This document shows, piece by piece, positions 46,128 through 57,365 of a DNA stretch of 64,000 bases (positions are counted from its first letter, which is position 1; every line of letters begins with the position of its first letter). The notes below the pieces were generated by a model. It was not told where the DNA came from. It searched no databases and saw nothing but the letters and a program-made list of their open reading frames with translations. Both the position numbers and the translations under genes were made by a program. Source of the stretch: Serpula lacrymans var. lacrymans S7.9 (Eukaryota; Basidiomycota; Agaricomycetes; Boletales; Serpulaceae); the NCBI RefSeq assembly GCF_000218685.1, contig NW_006763304.1:219349-283348 (forward strand), given 5' to 3'.

Positions 46128-47524
46128 ATGGATCTCCGAAAGCTGTCATGGTTAACAATCTGTTTGCCATGGCTAGTGACGGCAACAGGGCTTCCTCGTA
46201 GCGCCTCAACAGAGTCTCTTGTTGCGGAGTGCAACTTCGTGCTAGGCGGCCTTTATTTCGACCTGTGCCCTATTATCAGAGCGCCTACCAGAACCCTTCA
46301 TTCGAGCAACAGGCAGTATGAGTTCGACTTGGGAGAACGAATCAGGGAAATTTCCAATGACAAGGTGAGTAACGAATGATTGTGGGACTCAAATACGACC
46401 TTTATCTTAACTATACATTTCTGTGCGGTCTCTTAGAGACATGACTGCCCCGATGGCACCTGGATTTGCATGACCGGTAACGACCAGATAACTTTCATCT
46501 CACGTATCACCACTAAAACACGTATTTGCCCTGATCCATTGTTTAGAGAACGAGGATCCCTTACATGCCGTCCCCATAGCAAGGAGAGACGATACCCACG
46601 GCGCAGTCGCTTCGGGATCTGAGACTAAACCTGTCATAGTCAGGTTTCATGAAATGGAGAGCTCACATTCGTTAGACGACCACACTGATGGTGAGTGATG
46701 CTTCATTACGATTACAGAAGTGGCAGAGATAACGGCGATGTCGGATGTCATACAGCCTCTGTCAGTATTCACATGAGTGGGGGTTCCCATGCAGGCCAGC
46801 CGCAGGAGGCGTATATCGGGTTGATATGTGAGCCAGATGGAGTTGAGGTAAATCTTCCGCCGATATCACTCGTACTTGCTCCACCAAGTAATATCTTCCC
46901 TACAGTCGTCCGGTCCTGAGTTTCTTCGCGAGTACAACGGAATACATATGTTCAGATGGTCAACGAGACATGGTTGCGGTCGACCCATAGACGACCCTGC
47001 CGAGCTGGTACATACCTTGGCAAATCCATCCAAGAAACCCAAACACGATAAGGAACCCGAAAACGAGGATAAGGATGACGAAGAGAAAGATTCCAATGGG
47101 AACAATATCCATGATACCTCACCTGTCTCAGATCGTCACAAACATTCAATGATCTCCATCCTAATTTTGATCGGGTAAATCGCATCTGCCATTTCTAAAC
47201 AAACATCTCATGACCTCTTTTGTTGACAGATCCGTCGCAAGTATTTTCTGGATTGTTTTCAGTTCAATGCCACCACCATTTCATAGGTACATCCAAAGTT
47301 GTATCAGACCAGGCGGTTATCGTGTGGGGGAGATCAGGCTGTTGCAGTGGGCTCGAGAAGATATGCCCACTCTCGATGAGGAAGAGGGTACGATGGTTAA
47401 TTCAGAGGAGGTCTTTGTTATAGAGAACGAGATGATTCCGCTCAAGCCCAGTCCTAGAAGACACTTTGAGGCTCAGTATGGGAGTGCACCCTCTACAGCG
47501 AAATCAGAGGACTTGCGAATGTAG
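46128..47524 (+). CDS. ATG27: Autophagy-related protein 27, six exons, about 364 aa
   Basis: Type I membrane protein that supports Atg9 trafficking in autophagy. Exons 46128-46364, 46437-46476, 46547-46670, 46718-46847, 46906-47174, 47230-47524. A signal peptide (LSWLTICLPWLVTATG) leads into a lumenal Cys-containing domain (CNFVLGGLYFDLCPII, HDCPDGTWICM, SGGSHAGQPQEAYIGLIC, then FRWSTRHGC), a charged spacer, one transmembrane helix (SILILIGSVASIFWIVFS) and a cytoplasmic tail with LLQWAREDMPTLDEEEG and IPLKPSPRRHFEAQYGSA, as in basidiomycete Atg27. The exon 3/4 border is uncertain: the obvious donor would leave an intron of only 27 bp, so I used a GTTAGA donor at 46671 that keeps frame with a 47-bp intron. 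Otherwise a one-base frame defect must be assumed there. Confidence 0.8.
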
Positions 47525-47959
47525 ATGTAACCATATATGTAAATCTGTAAAATTTTACTGTTTAGCTGTTCATATGTAGCCTTTATTTTATGCACGGGGA
47601 CCATTTTACTTTCGTTGGCGAGCTTACAACCTTTGGATGGAACGGTATGCTCGTGAGATGTAGATCAGGCACGAATACTGTGACGCATTCTGTCGTGTTG
47701 TGATATCATTGTGACTTGCGCAAGGTTGATGCATGGTGCGATGTCGACTAAATGATTTCGATATTATATGTACCGTAATACGTTCTTCGAACGAGTACAA
47801 ATCGCCGTTCAGTGGCGAGGATTGAGCTAGGATGAGACTCTATGTAAGCCGAACAAAAAGGCATCCATTCCAGTTAAGAATTACTCAAGCAATATAGTTG
47901 TGAAATGAATCTGTGCTGCGATCAACAGTCTGCCTGAACATTGATGTCTAGTACCGGAT
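47525..47959. other. Convergent 3' region of ATG27 and ATG12
   Basis: About 435 bp between the two stop codons. No gene. Confidence 0.6.
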
Positions 47960-48623
47960 TAACCCCATGCCGCTGTCGTACTGTGGAATCCAAATCAGTC
48001 GCGAAACAATAGCGATTCACACAAGTCGGGACATTACCTATAATTCACTATCAGATGTCCCTCGGTAGCAAAAGACTGGTTAGAATGAACGTCAGGCTAC
48101 GTTCATTTTCCAAGCAACCACGGCGTACTTTGTAAAGATTGGAGACAGTATCATCGGGAGCAGGCGAAAATGCTAGATTGATGTACGTGAACTGTCCCAT
48201 CCCATGGTCAGCATCCGCACCGCACCGCGAGCCATACAATTTAAACAAACGGGCCATTAACATACCAACGGATCACCCGCCCTCCACCCCAACTCCTTCC
48301 TCAGAAACTGTATAACAGCCTGAAATCGATTGGCAGCCGTGATCTTGTAAAAGTTCTGCTTCATGATGGGAGCATTCCCCACTGCTTTGAACCGTACGAC
48401 CACTTTGGGGAGTGCATACGAGGTTTTTTGCGCGCGTTGAGTGTTTTTGGTAAGCAGAATACAGAGAGGGAAGGATGATGGCGTTCTGACCTTTCGATGG
48501 ATCTTTCTTCTTGTAAGTGTCTAGTGCCTGTATGGCTTCGAGAAGGTTCTCTCCTCCGTCGCCAGACCAGGGTAGGGTGGTATTGCGACTTGGCTCTTCT
48601 GGACTTCCTGGGACTTGAGCCAT
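47960..48623 (-). CDS. ATG12: Ubiquitin-like autophagy protein 12, five exons
   Basis: Ubiquitin-like modifier conjugated to Atg5 during autophagosome formation. Minus-strand exons 48491-48623, 48266-48402, 48129-48191, 48038-48075 and a last exon 47960-47981 join in phase to about 130 aa. The start [16 protein letters not shown] is the only ATG in frame. The ubiquitin-fold part begins at [20 protein letters not shown] and runs through [35 protein letters not shown] and [11 protein letters not shown]. The protein ends STTAAWG, with the C-terminal glycine needed for activation by Atg7. It converges on ATG27, 435 bp away. Confidence 0.92.
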
Positions 48624-49051
48624 CGTGTATTATACAAAGGACTGGCAAGAAGAAGATGGACCTGGCTCTGGAAGTGCTCTAGCCAGGGGGGAGCAGCTGC
48701 AGAATATGCCAGTGGATTGTGGCGGCCAACTCGGAAGTACACTTGCAACTATGCAGTAAGTTCACAAGTTAAATGTCACGTGATTTGGAGGCCAAAAGTC
48801 AACAGCGCAGAAAAAATAGAATACAAAATATTATTCACGACGGTGAGTGATAGATATCATTACAGTGTTTAGAGGCTACAGGTGATTTCCAATACAAAAC
48901 CTATACTATGAGCATCAACACCGACACCAACCTACTGTACGCTGACACGAAAAAACTGTCGAACCCAAATGTCGACAACACCACGAACCGAGTTACATAC
49001 CCAAACCGAGTCTCGCAAATAAAATACAGCACCCACTTCACATTAATCCTT
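48624..49051. other. Upstream region of ATG12
   Basis: About 430 bp between the ATG12 start and the stop codon of the NYN gene (both minus). No gene; overlapping short frames only. Confidence 0.6.
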
Positions 49052-51063
49052 TTACTCCAATTCCACTAGGTCTTCTCCAAAATCCTCCATCTTGATAATC
49101 CTAAAACGATCCTTAAATGGGCCATCCGCAAATTCTCTCTTCCACGCCCTGCTCAGCCCCTCCTCCCATGCGTATAATTCAACCTTCCATCCCTTCTTCA
49201 GTGCAGTCCGCACGGGACCCAAAAAACCATCATCATTAAACTGGCCAACATTCCCGTCCCCCGTGGCTAAAACAATGGTCGCGTTCGGTGGGGGGACATC
49301 CACATCGGCAATAGCCTGGTGTAACTTGAGTTGGAGTAACTCGTCTACCCCTTGTTCTCTATACCGAATACGATGACTGCCCGTCGGATTTGCACCATTG
49401 TTACTTCCCGACGGCTGTTGACTATCAGGCTGACGAGACGACGACGAGGCTATATTTCGCATAAAAGACGGCAAGAAGCTCCCCACGCTGGCTCCACTGC
49501 GCTCAGATTCAGTAGATATATTTCCCGATCCTTTGTGTGGAGTATGTGGTTTGGAAGGCGTCGAATCTGTCTTTCGCCAGTTGTTTTTGCCAGCTCCCAG
49601 TTCTGAATTGCTATGGCGGCGATCTTGTCCGTCACCGCTATCGGGAACTCGAGCGTATATGCGCACGTCGTAGCCCAGTTGTTCCGCGGTATCCACTGGC
49701 TGATACAGGGGTGATGAAGTTACCAAACATCGTCTAGTGATCGGACGGCCTCTTTCTAATAGTAATGCAAGGGCCGCATGAGACATACGCCTGGACTTTC
49801 GAGGCGAGTGGCGGAGGTGTCTCTTAAGGTAGGTCAAAAGACCAATAAGAATATTAGAACTGCAAGAGTCAATCGACATGTCAGATATACGCAAACCGAG
49901 GTAATCGTGACAGGTCTTGCACGCACTGATCGATGAAAACATGAATCAAAGTATCTCTGGCAAGTGGAGCAGGTCCTCGGGGATCCGAAAAGTCGGAACC
50001 ACCCCGAAAGTCGTTCGTTAAGAGTGCTGTGATACAATCGTAGTCCTCGGGGAACTTCAAGCGCAGTTTATGTGCGAGACACCGCAATCGGAGGATGTGA
50101 GGATCAGGCGGTATGGTTGATGATAAATGCAAAGTGGGGGTAGACTTGCTATGCTTAAGGCGTAGATTACTGTCAAGGGCAGATGCCCGCTCCTTCTCCC
50201 TGGCCTCTTTACTCTGGGGAGGCGTCGAGGGCGTAGATTTATTATGAGGAAACGAACCAGGACCGTCAACCGAAGACGAGGACTCCTCCGCATCTAATTC
50301 TGCAGGCCCCTCAACCTCAATGGGAACCGCGCCACCATCTTCCTTGCGAAGAATCTGGATAACCTTGACTTTCTTCCTCCGCCGTTTCCGGCGCGGCTCT
50401 ACAACGTGTCGCCAAGCACTGTCCGAGGTGGAGCTGTGGTTATCCCTGATATCCGACTCCCTCTGCGCGACGAGTCTCGCGCGTTCGGTGGCGAGGAAGG
50501 AGAGGGCCTGTTCAAAGTCGCCGAGGGTGGGCTGGTCGCTCCAGTCGATGTCTGAGAGGGCATCTGCGGGGACGACGACGCGGAAGTGGGGCTCGCCTTC
50601 GGTGTCGGAGCCAGATCCGTAGTCGTCATCGACCGAACTGGACGACTGGGATTCTTGCGTAGAGGGGTCTTCAGTGGTAGCGTGGGAAGCGGAGGAGAGG
50701 TAGGACGCCATGAGGCCCTGGTTCCATACGGTCGAGCCCTCTGGAGCATCTGATTCGCCTTCAATGGTCGAGGAAGGGAGTGACGAGGCGATTTCACCGT
50801 CGAGGGGTGGGAGAGGGAGTGTCCTTAGTGGTTGTAGGTGATTGAGAGCACGGAATACAGTGGTAAAGGCACCCAAGTCTGGTGATTCTGCAAAACCAAC
50901 AAACAAAAAAGATAAGGAAGGTATCAGCGGTTACGGGTTGGGTTTTGGGCCGACATTAAAGCAACGCACCATCAGAAGTGGCTTCGCTGGCTACAGAATA
51001 GGTTGAGAAAGGACTGATTGGAGTTGGCGAGTTGGCTGTGGTATCCGAGCTGGATTGGAGCAT
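49052..51063 (-). CDS. NYN-domain protein (PIN-like nuclease fold), three exons, 620 aa
   Basis: Minus-strand exons 50970-51063, 49927-50887, 49052-49859, in phase. The first half is acidic and Ser-rich with a basic patch (EPRRKRRRKKVKV). A NYN domain starts at the end of exon 2 with HVFIDHSNILIGLLTYLKRH (the IDxSN start bearing the acidic residue), continues with HAALALLLERGRPITRRCLV and AEQLGYDVRIYARV, is interrupted by a low-complexity insert (about residues 430-505), and resumes at IVLATGDGNVGQFNDDGFLG, ALKKGWKVELYAWEEG and LSRAWKREF. The acidic residues of a PIN-like active site (D of FIDH, D of TGDGN) are present, so RNA cleavage is plausible; substrate unknown. The start MLQSSSDTTANSP at 51063 follows the splice chain. 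Confidence 0.82.
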
Positions 51064-51438
51064 TATACAAGATCTGAAGTATTCAAGAAACAGAAATACA
51101 ATGAGAAACAGGACTGAACGGAATGTTTTTCAAGGGAACGTGGTGTAGGCGTGCATATGTACCAAATGGCGGATGGCGAGTCAATTCGTCCTCAAGGTGG
51201 CAATCTCAATCTGGTCTTGATTTTCGGCACGTGAGTCACGTCGCGTCCATATTGCAGTTGTACAAATCCAAGAAACAAATGAAGACTAAACTAATAAATG
51301 AACAGAGAAAATGCTAATGTCGTGAAATATCTAGCAATTGTACAGATCCAAGAAATAAATGAAGTCCAAGCTAATAAATAAACAAATAAAATGCTAATGC
51401 TGTGGAAATCTACAGATCATTCTCGAAGCACCTCGAAG
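51064..51438. other. Intergenic between NYN start and C2H2 stop
   Basis: About 375 bp. A near-duplicate AT-rich word (ACAAATCCAAGAAACAAATG versus ACAGATCCAAGAAATAAATG) occurs near 51264 and 51342, suggesting a local duplication of about 75 bp. No gene. Confidence 0.5.
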
Positions 51439-52645
51439 CTATGCGAAACACCCGCTAAGGAAGGAATCTATCGTAAACTGGTCCATCGATCCACCCAAAT
51501 TGAAATCAGAGATAGACTGAGGACTCGATGACATAGGACTGGGCGTCTCCGTAGGCGATCCGCATGAACTAGCGATGCCCATCATATCCTCCCAGTTGAG
51601 AGGAAGGGAAGACTGGGTAGAAGAGTTGGGGGCAAAGGACGCATCCAGGTTCGATAGAGACCATGTGGTAGGCCACTGACCATCAGAAGACAATGGAGGA
51701 AGCGTGGCGAACACGTTGGACGATGAACCGAAGTTGGCGTCTACAGAGTAGCTATTCGAGACTGGAAAGCCGGAGCACCATAACTGGTCCGACTCGTCCA
51801 TGGCACCTGCTCCGACGGCAGGCAAGACTTGCTTCGGGGGAGAGCAAGGAAAAAGCTCTTGAGGCTGCTCGAACAACTGGGAGAAGTCACCAGTAGATTG
51901 GGAGGGAAAAGACAACAATTCTTTTTCCCATGCAAATGCATCCAACTGGGAAGTACTCGCACTAGAGCTGCTCGGCCAGGAGTCCAAGCTCGATGGCGAC
52001 GACGAGGGGAACATGTAATTGGTGAAGTCGCAGTCTGTGAGGTCGATAACTTCAGAGGAAGGAGTCATCGACGAGGTTGGGGTCATCGAGTACAGGTCAT
52101 CGGTGGGTAATGCAGCGATAGTAGGGTGTGGGGTGTTGGGAAGGAACTGATTGACCTCGTTTCTCGGGGGGATGCTGTATGGCTTGGGCTTGTAGCCATG
52201 AGCTCTCTTCCTGTGCCGAGTCAATGAGCCCGGGTCAGTTGTAGCAAAGGTGCAGTCCTCCGTAGGACACTTCTGCGACTTGTCGCCAGTGCTATTAGAC
52301 AAGGTAGATTAGCAACCCGTATGCTAAAAAGTACAACTCAAATACTTACTGTGTACGAAGATGCGTCTTGACGTTTGATTTCTGGAGAGTCCTATAATCA
52401 CAGCCTTGGAAGGGGCAACTGTGCATACTGTATATGAAAAGTCTATTAAGCAGGGTCCAGCACGAGAGTGATCGAGAAACTTACAGCTCATCCTTGTTTA
52501 CCATATGCGTCCGCATATGGCGAGGCATATCAGCCTTGCGACTGATAGGCCTGTAGCAAATGGAGCAAACTGCTGACTATTATGGAATGGTCAGCTTTGG
52601 GCCAGGTACTATGGCAGAGGGGGAGCTTACCTTGGAAGCGGTCAT
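51439..52645 (-). CDS. Three-finger C2H2 transcription-factor-like protein, 345 aa
   Basis: Minus-strand exons 52631-52645 (15 nt, MTASK), 52485-52576, 52350-52427 and 51439-52291. The N-terminus carries three fingers: CSICYRPISRKADMPRHMRTH, CPFQGCDYRTLQKSNVKTHL followed by RTH, and CPTEDCTFATTDPGSLTRHR followed by KRAH. The basic GYKPKPYS sequence comes after the third finger. The remaining 230 residues are Ser/Thr/Pro-rich with acidic-hydrophobic stretches typical of activation regions (IDLTDCDFTNYMF, LPLNWEDMMG). It is a likely nuclear DNA-binding regulator. The same architecture occurs at 58287-59096. It is divergent from the dehydrogenase gene. Confidence 0.82.
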
Positions 52646-53236
52646 GATTGGATCAAGTTATTGATTGGAGGATTGGATGTGAGAATTGGATGTGAGGACT
52701 GAATTGGTCTCGTAAGGCTGAAAGCGCTTTCTGTTGGTGGGGACATGGCATGGTGGGCGCGCTGCATTTAAGCAATCTGACGGTGCTTGGGGCATCGGTG
52801 TACTGTCGATGCTGATTGCTTTTGCTAAGCGGTTTATTACTATAAAAGACGAAAACCGACGGTGGCAGTGGCGCGATTGCTCTGGGTGGTCTGAGCAAAG
52901 GTCCAAGCACCGTAGGTGAGCCACCCGCCAAACATAAAAGGAAGAAAAGACATGAACGTCGTGATTGTCTCCCAACACTTTTCCTGTAAAGGCAATTCTT
53001 GTATTCAGAAATACTAACTATGGTACCCGGGTGGCACTCACCAAAGGCCATAGCACCGGCAGCAGTGCAGACGGCAGCGTTGGGTGTATGTAGAGCTCGC
53101 TGTTGAGGACGGTGTCCAGACAGAGCAATACGTGGGAATAGCAAGTCTCGAATGTCGTTATTGAAAAATTACATACGGGTTACCGAATAAGGGCTCGCCC
53201 GATAAATTGTATTCAGCTCAGTAACTCTGTACCAAA
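52646..53236. other. Divergent promoter region, C2H2 factor and dehydrogenase
   Basis: About 590 bp between divergent starts. A minus-strand stretch near 53040-53160 reads RIALSGHRPQQRALHTPNAA with a good donor after it and could belong to a small mitochondrial protein, but it has no in-frame ATG and its continuation is not convincing, so no gene is called. Confidence 0.5.
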
Positions 53237-55203
53237 ATGCTGTCTTTCACCCGTGCAGTACGACCTCTCGCCTTTCGCGCACGTCGTTTCGTTCACAGTC
53301 CCTCCTTTTCCCATCTCAACGCCGTCACAGAAGAAGATGTCGCCCATTTCTCAACCATCCTCGCACCCACCTCCGTCTTCTCCACCATCGGTCCAAATGC
53401 CGTGTCTTCAAACGATATAGCGACTTACAACGAGGATTGGATGGGAAAATACCACGGAAAAGCTACCACCGTTCTTCGCCCTCGCACCACGAAGGAGGTC
53501 AGTGATATCGTCAAGTGGTGCGCGAAGCGGAGGATAGGCATCGTTCCTCAGGGAGGCAATACCGGTTTGGTGGGAGGGAGCGTCTCGCTCGACAAGGAGG
53601 TCGTACTTAACTTGGGCGCCATGTCCAATGTACGCTCGTTTGACCCAGTATCAGGTAGACAGTCCCACTCCTCTTCCATACCTTTTTCTCCGAATAAGAA
53701 ATTATTAACACGAACTTGTTACAGGAATCCTCGTGGCAGATGCCGGATGCATTCTCGAGTCCTTGGGCGACTACATTGCCCCTCACAACTACATAATGCC
53801 TCTCGATCTTGGCGCGAAAGGGAGGTGTGTATCTGAATTACCCCAGTAAACACTAACTCAACTACTGCTGCACACACATAGCTGTCAGATCGGTGGAAAC
53901 ATCGCCACAAACGCTGGTGGCCTTCGTCTCCTACGATACGGTTCATTGCATGGCAGCGTCCTCGGACTCGAAGTCGTTTTACCCGACGGAACCATCCTCG
54001 ATCAACTCTCCACACTACGGAAAGACAACACCGGTGCGTCTTTCTTCTCTCCCAACAACCTCCAGCTTCCATTCTCTGACAACACACTTACCAAGGGTAC
54101 GACATGAAGCAGCTCTTCATCGGCGCAGAAGGCACCCTCGGCATCGTCACAGGCGTCTCCATCATGACACCCCCCGCTCCCCAAGCCACTCACAACGTCA
54201 TGCTCGCCCTCCCCCGCTTCGACAACATCCTCCCTCTCTTCCAAGCCGTCAAGCGCGACCTCGGAGAAATACTGTCCGCGTTTGAATATATCGACCGCAC
54301 GGCGTACGATACCGCCGTCGCTCACGGACATGCGCGCGTGTTCACAGACGAGGAGATGCAGGGCGCGCAGTGTTTTGTGTTGATTGAGACTAGTGGTGGG
54401 AATAACGATCATGACGAACAGGTGAGTGGGCGGGGGGTTGCCCCCCTTTCCCTTCCTTCCTTCCTTTTCCTTCTTTCGCGATGAGCCTAATGCTATGGAC
54501 GCCTCCAGAAAATAACAGAGCTGCTCGAATCCCTATTGACCGCCGACAAACCCCTCGTCCTCACAGGCGTCCTGTCCCAATCACCCGCGCAGTTCGCCTC
54601 GCTATGGGCTCTCCGCGAAGGCCTCCCGGAGGCCCTCCAAAAAGAGGGAAAACCCTACAAATACGACATCTCCATCCCCATAGCTGATTTCGAGCGCGTG
54701 GTCGACAGCTGTCGCGATCAGCTCAAGTCTAGGGGTTTGTATGGCGATCACGCGGTGTCGAAGGTCGTCGGGTGGGGTCATATCGGGGACGGTGAGCCGC
54801 GACTAGCGTTGTGACTGGCAATGATGACTCAACCCTGATATGTTTTTGGATTTTATACAGGTAATCTGCACATTAACGTTATCGCCAAACAGGGCTACAC
54901 CCCTGAAATCGAGCAGGCCTTAGAGCCATTTATATATGAAGTTGTCTGTGCGTATCCTGCCTTCCTCCGTTTTCGTGTCTTGCCTTTCTTTTATTTTCTT
55001 CTCCAACCTCGGCTGCTACTAACATTCTTTTTTGCGTTGTAGCCTCTCTCAAAGGTTCGATATCAGCAGAGCACGGGATAGGCTCCATGAAGCCCCACGC
55101 ACTCCACTACTCGAAGAGCAGCGCCAGCATAGAGTGGATGAAAAAGCTCAAAGAGACTTTCGATCCTCTCAACATCATGAACCCTGGCAAAGTCCTGCCA
55201 TGA
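53237..55203 (+). CDS. D-2-hydroxyglutarate / D-lactate dehydrogenase, seven exons, 508 aa
   Basis: FAD-linked mitochondrial oxidoreductase of the Dld2/D2HGDH group, oxidising D-2-hydroxyglutarate (and often D-lactate) to the 2-oxo acid. Exons 53237-53654, 53725-53824, 53882-54033, 54096-54421, 54509-54791, 54861-54947, 55043-55203. A mitochondrial presequence is visible ([16 protein letters not shown]). The PCMH-type FAD-binding domain shows [57 protein letters not shown] and [18 protein letters not shown]. The C-terminal domain has WGHIGDGNLHINV and [14 protein letters not shown], the His/Glu metal-substrate residues of the family. It ends [14 protein letters not shown]. Full length, intact. 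The exact substrate is not decided by sequence. Confidence 0.92.
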
Positions 55204-55569
55204 GAGCTTATCTCAGTCAGTCGGCGCTACCGTTTCTGCAACGTAAAAAGTAGGGAATCTATATTTTTGGCTTATTGTTTATGCGCACAGGCTGGGGACA
55301 CTGCTTACTGTACACGGCACCGTCTATATATCACCCGCTGAGAGAAGCTTTAGTGCTAGGTAGTGATGTTGTAACATCTGTCCTGTCATTTACTGGACAA
55401 AATTGATTGCGCTCAAGGAGTATGATTTTCATAAATTGCTGCTGCATTGATCAAATTAACAAGATCCAACAATGAATTCCACCGTACTACAAGACTACAC
55501 CACATGGAATGAACCTTCTCACATCTAACAACCCTCTCAATCACACTCCGCATCAGAAAAAAAAACGAA
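55204..55569. other. Convergent 3' region
   Basis: About 365 bp between the dehydrogenase stop (plus) and the VHS-GAT stop (minus). No gene. Confidence 0.6.
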
Positions 55570-57365
55570 TCAAAAGAGGCCAGCTAAATCCGCAAACGGA
55601 TCCTTCCCTTGCGCAGCGTTTCCCGTCGACGCACTTGCACCCGCCTGTAGCGGCTGTCCCTGCTGTCTACGATCCAAAATTGAGCCCATGCTCGCACTGA
55701 CGCCCGCCCCACCCGCTGGACCTCTCCCAGCGGGTGCACCGCCGTTGTTGTTGAAGTAATTTGGCGAGACCATCCTCGCAGGGGCCTGTGCCTGCCCTGC
55801 CGGCTGTGGCGTCCCAGGCAGCATGATAGACCCAAAATGCTGCTGGGGCGACGCCTGGCCAGAACTGCGCGAGTAGGACGGTGGGGCGGACGTAGGAGCG
55901 GGGCGGGAGTTGTTGTTGACGGGTGGAGCCATCCCAGCGACGGGGGAGGGGGAGTACATTTTAGTGCTGGGGGGTATATACTGCGCCTGCGATATCGACG
56001 ACGATGCCGGAGTGGCGAAGAGGTCTGCCAATTCGTCGACGGGGTGGCTGGAAGCGCCGGATGAGGAAGTGTGTGATGGCGCGGAGTCGTCAAAGTCGAT
56101 GAGCGAGAGCTCGTTCCTTGTGGATGTCCCTGCGAGTTCGGCGGGGATGGGGTTGGAGGAGGTGACGTAGTCGCCTTTCTTGAATGCCTCGAATCGGTCG
56201 AGGACGATGTTGATCTGATCGTTCATCTGGAGGAATATATCTAGGTAGTTGTTAGCGCTGAAGTTAATTCGTAGATAGATACTGAACCGCAGACTCACCT
56301 AGGGATTCAGGGTCATCCGTTTCTGCGTCAGAGATCCATTTTTGTAGTTTAGGACGGGCGCTTTCTAATATGTTAGCGACTTGCTAAAAAATCAACGAAC
56401 AGCGTCAATACACATCCCTTTATTTCTCCGCGCTCATACGATACACGCACATCATACACATCCCCAGAAGCAAACTTCTCTCTTCTCGACGTATCGACAT
56501 TGTCTAGCATTTCGTTTAGCAAGACTACTTTTGCTTCGAGCTTGCTGAGCTCTGTGAGAGCTTGGGAGCGATAGTCTGGTTTGGCATCTGGGTTGGCTCC
56601 GGCGAGGGCTTTCATGAGTTCTTGCGCGGCTGCTAGATCTCGGGGCGTTCCACGTCGGATGAGTTCTTGAAGCTTAGCGGACTGAGCTTCTCGATCCTCC
56701 ATTTCAAGTTCATCAGCCGATTTGATGTTCTGCACAAAAAATAGCACATTTAAAAAAAAAACAAGAACGAATGGGCAGAGGTAGAAGGAAGGAGTATACC
56801 ATAGAATCAGACAAGTCAGGCTGCCTTGGCAAATCACGGAAACGATATCCCTTGAAAGTCAAAAGCCGATGCATATCTCTAATATTCCCCAGATCATCGC
56901 GCCACCTCGATTCAGCACAGATGCCCTCCTTCCACCCGTGGATTAAATCTAAAATACGTGACATGACAGGACCCGGAAAAGGTGGGGGGCGCTCGGGAAA
57001 TCGCCGCACAAGCTCGTTCAGAAATTCTTTGGTGGATATTTGAAGATGGAATGGGTAACCGCATGTCTGAACGAGGGTGTCAATGAGTGAAAGAGCTAAT
57101 ACCGAGATGTGTGGGTTTCGATGATTGGCAAAACGGGCGATGAGCATGCTGGCTTCGCGAGGGCTGCAAATTCTGAAATCAGCGAATGGGGACTGCGTGA
57201 TTGTATAGATAACACGCACGTATTTGCTTTCTTGGTGTTTATGTAGTCAGCTACCTCGAGATGAAGGGCATAATTTGGTTCTAGGAGTGAGGGGTCGCAT
57301 GCTCGGGTGACAAGAACTTCGAGCTGCGAGACTTTGAACCAGGGCGTCGTCGGCGTGCTCAGCAT
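55570..57365 (-). CDS. VHS-GAT domain trafficking adaptor, five exons, 517 aa
   Basis: Post-Golgi/endosomal sorting adaptor. Minus-strand exons 57220-57365, 56800-57172, 56451-56729, 56299-56383 and 55570-56240 join in phase. The VHS domain (about residues 1-150) begins LEVLVTRACDPSLLEPNYAL and includes ISVLALSLIDTLVQTCGYPF and LIHGWKEGICAES. The GAT-like region (about residues 190-330) has the helical LQELIRRGTPRDLAAAQELM, ALTELSKLEAKVVLLNEMLD and MNDQINIVLDRFEAFKKGDY. The tail is Pro/Ser/Gly-rich and ends DPFADLAGLF; DPF-type motifs bind clathrin-adaptor ears. No GAE ear domain is visible, unlike canonical GGA proteins, so it is closer to the Lsb5/Tom1-like type. The start at 57365 is the first ATG before the conserved block. 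Confidence 0.87.

Noticed and set aside
46691..46717. A 27-bp intron in ATG27
   Set aside because: Below the size range of the other introns in the window (about 45 bp and up); an alternative donor restores frame.
52658..53144. Minus-strand frames suggesting a small mitochondrial protein (RIALSGHRPQQRALHTPNAA)
   Set aside because: No in-frame ATG, the continuation after the donor is not convincing in either frame, and it overlaps the C2H2 promoter and start. Kept only as a note.
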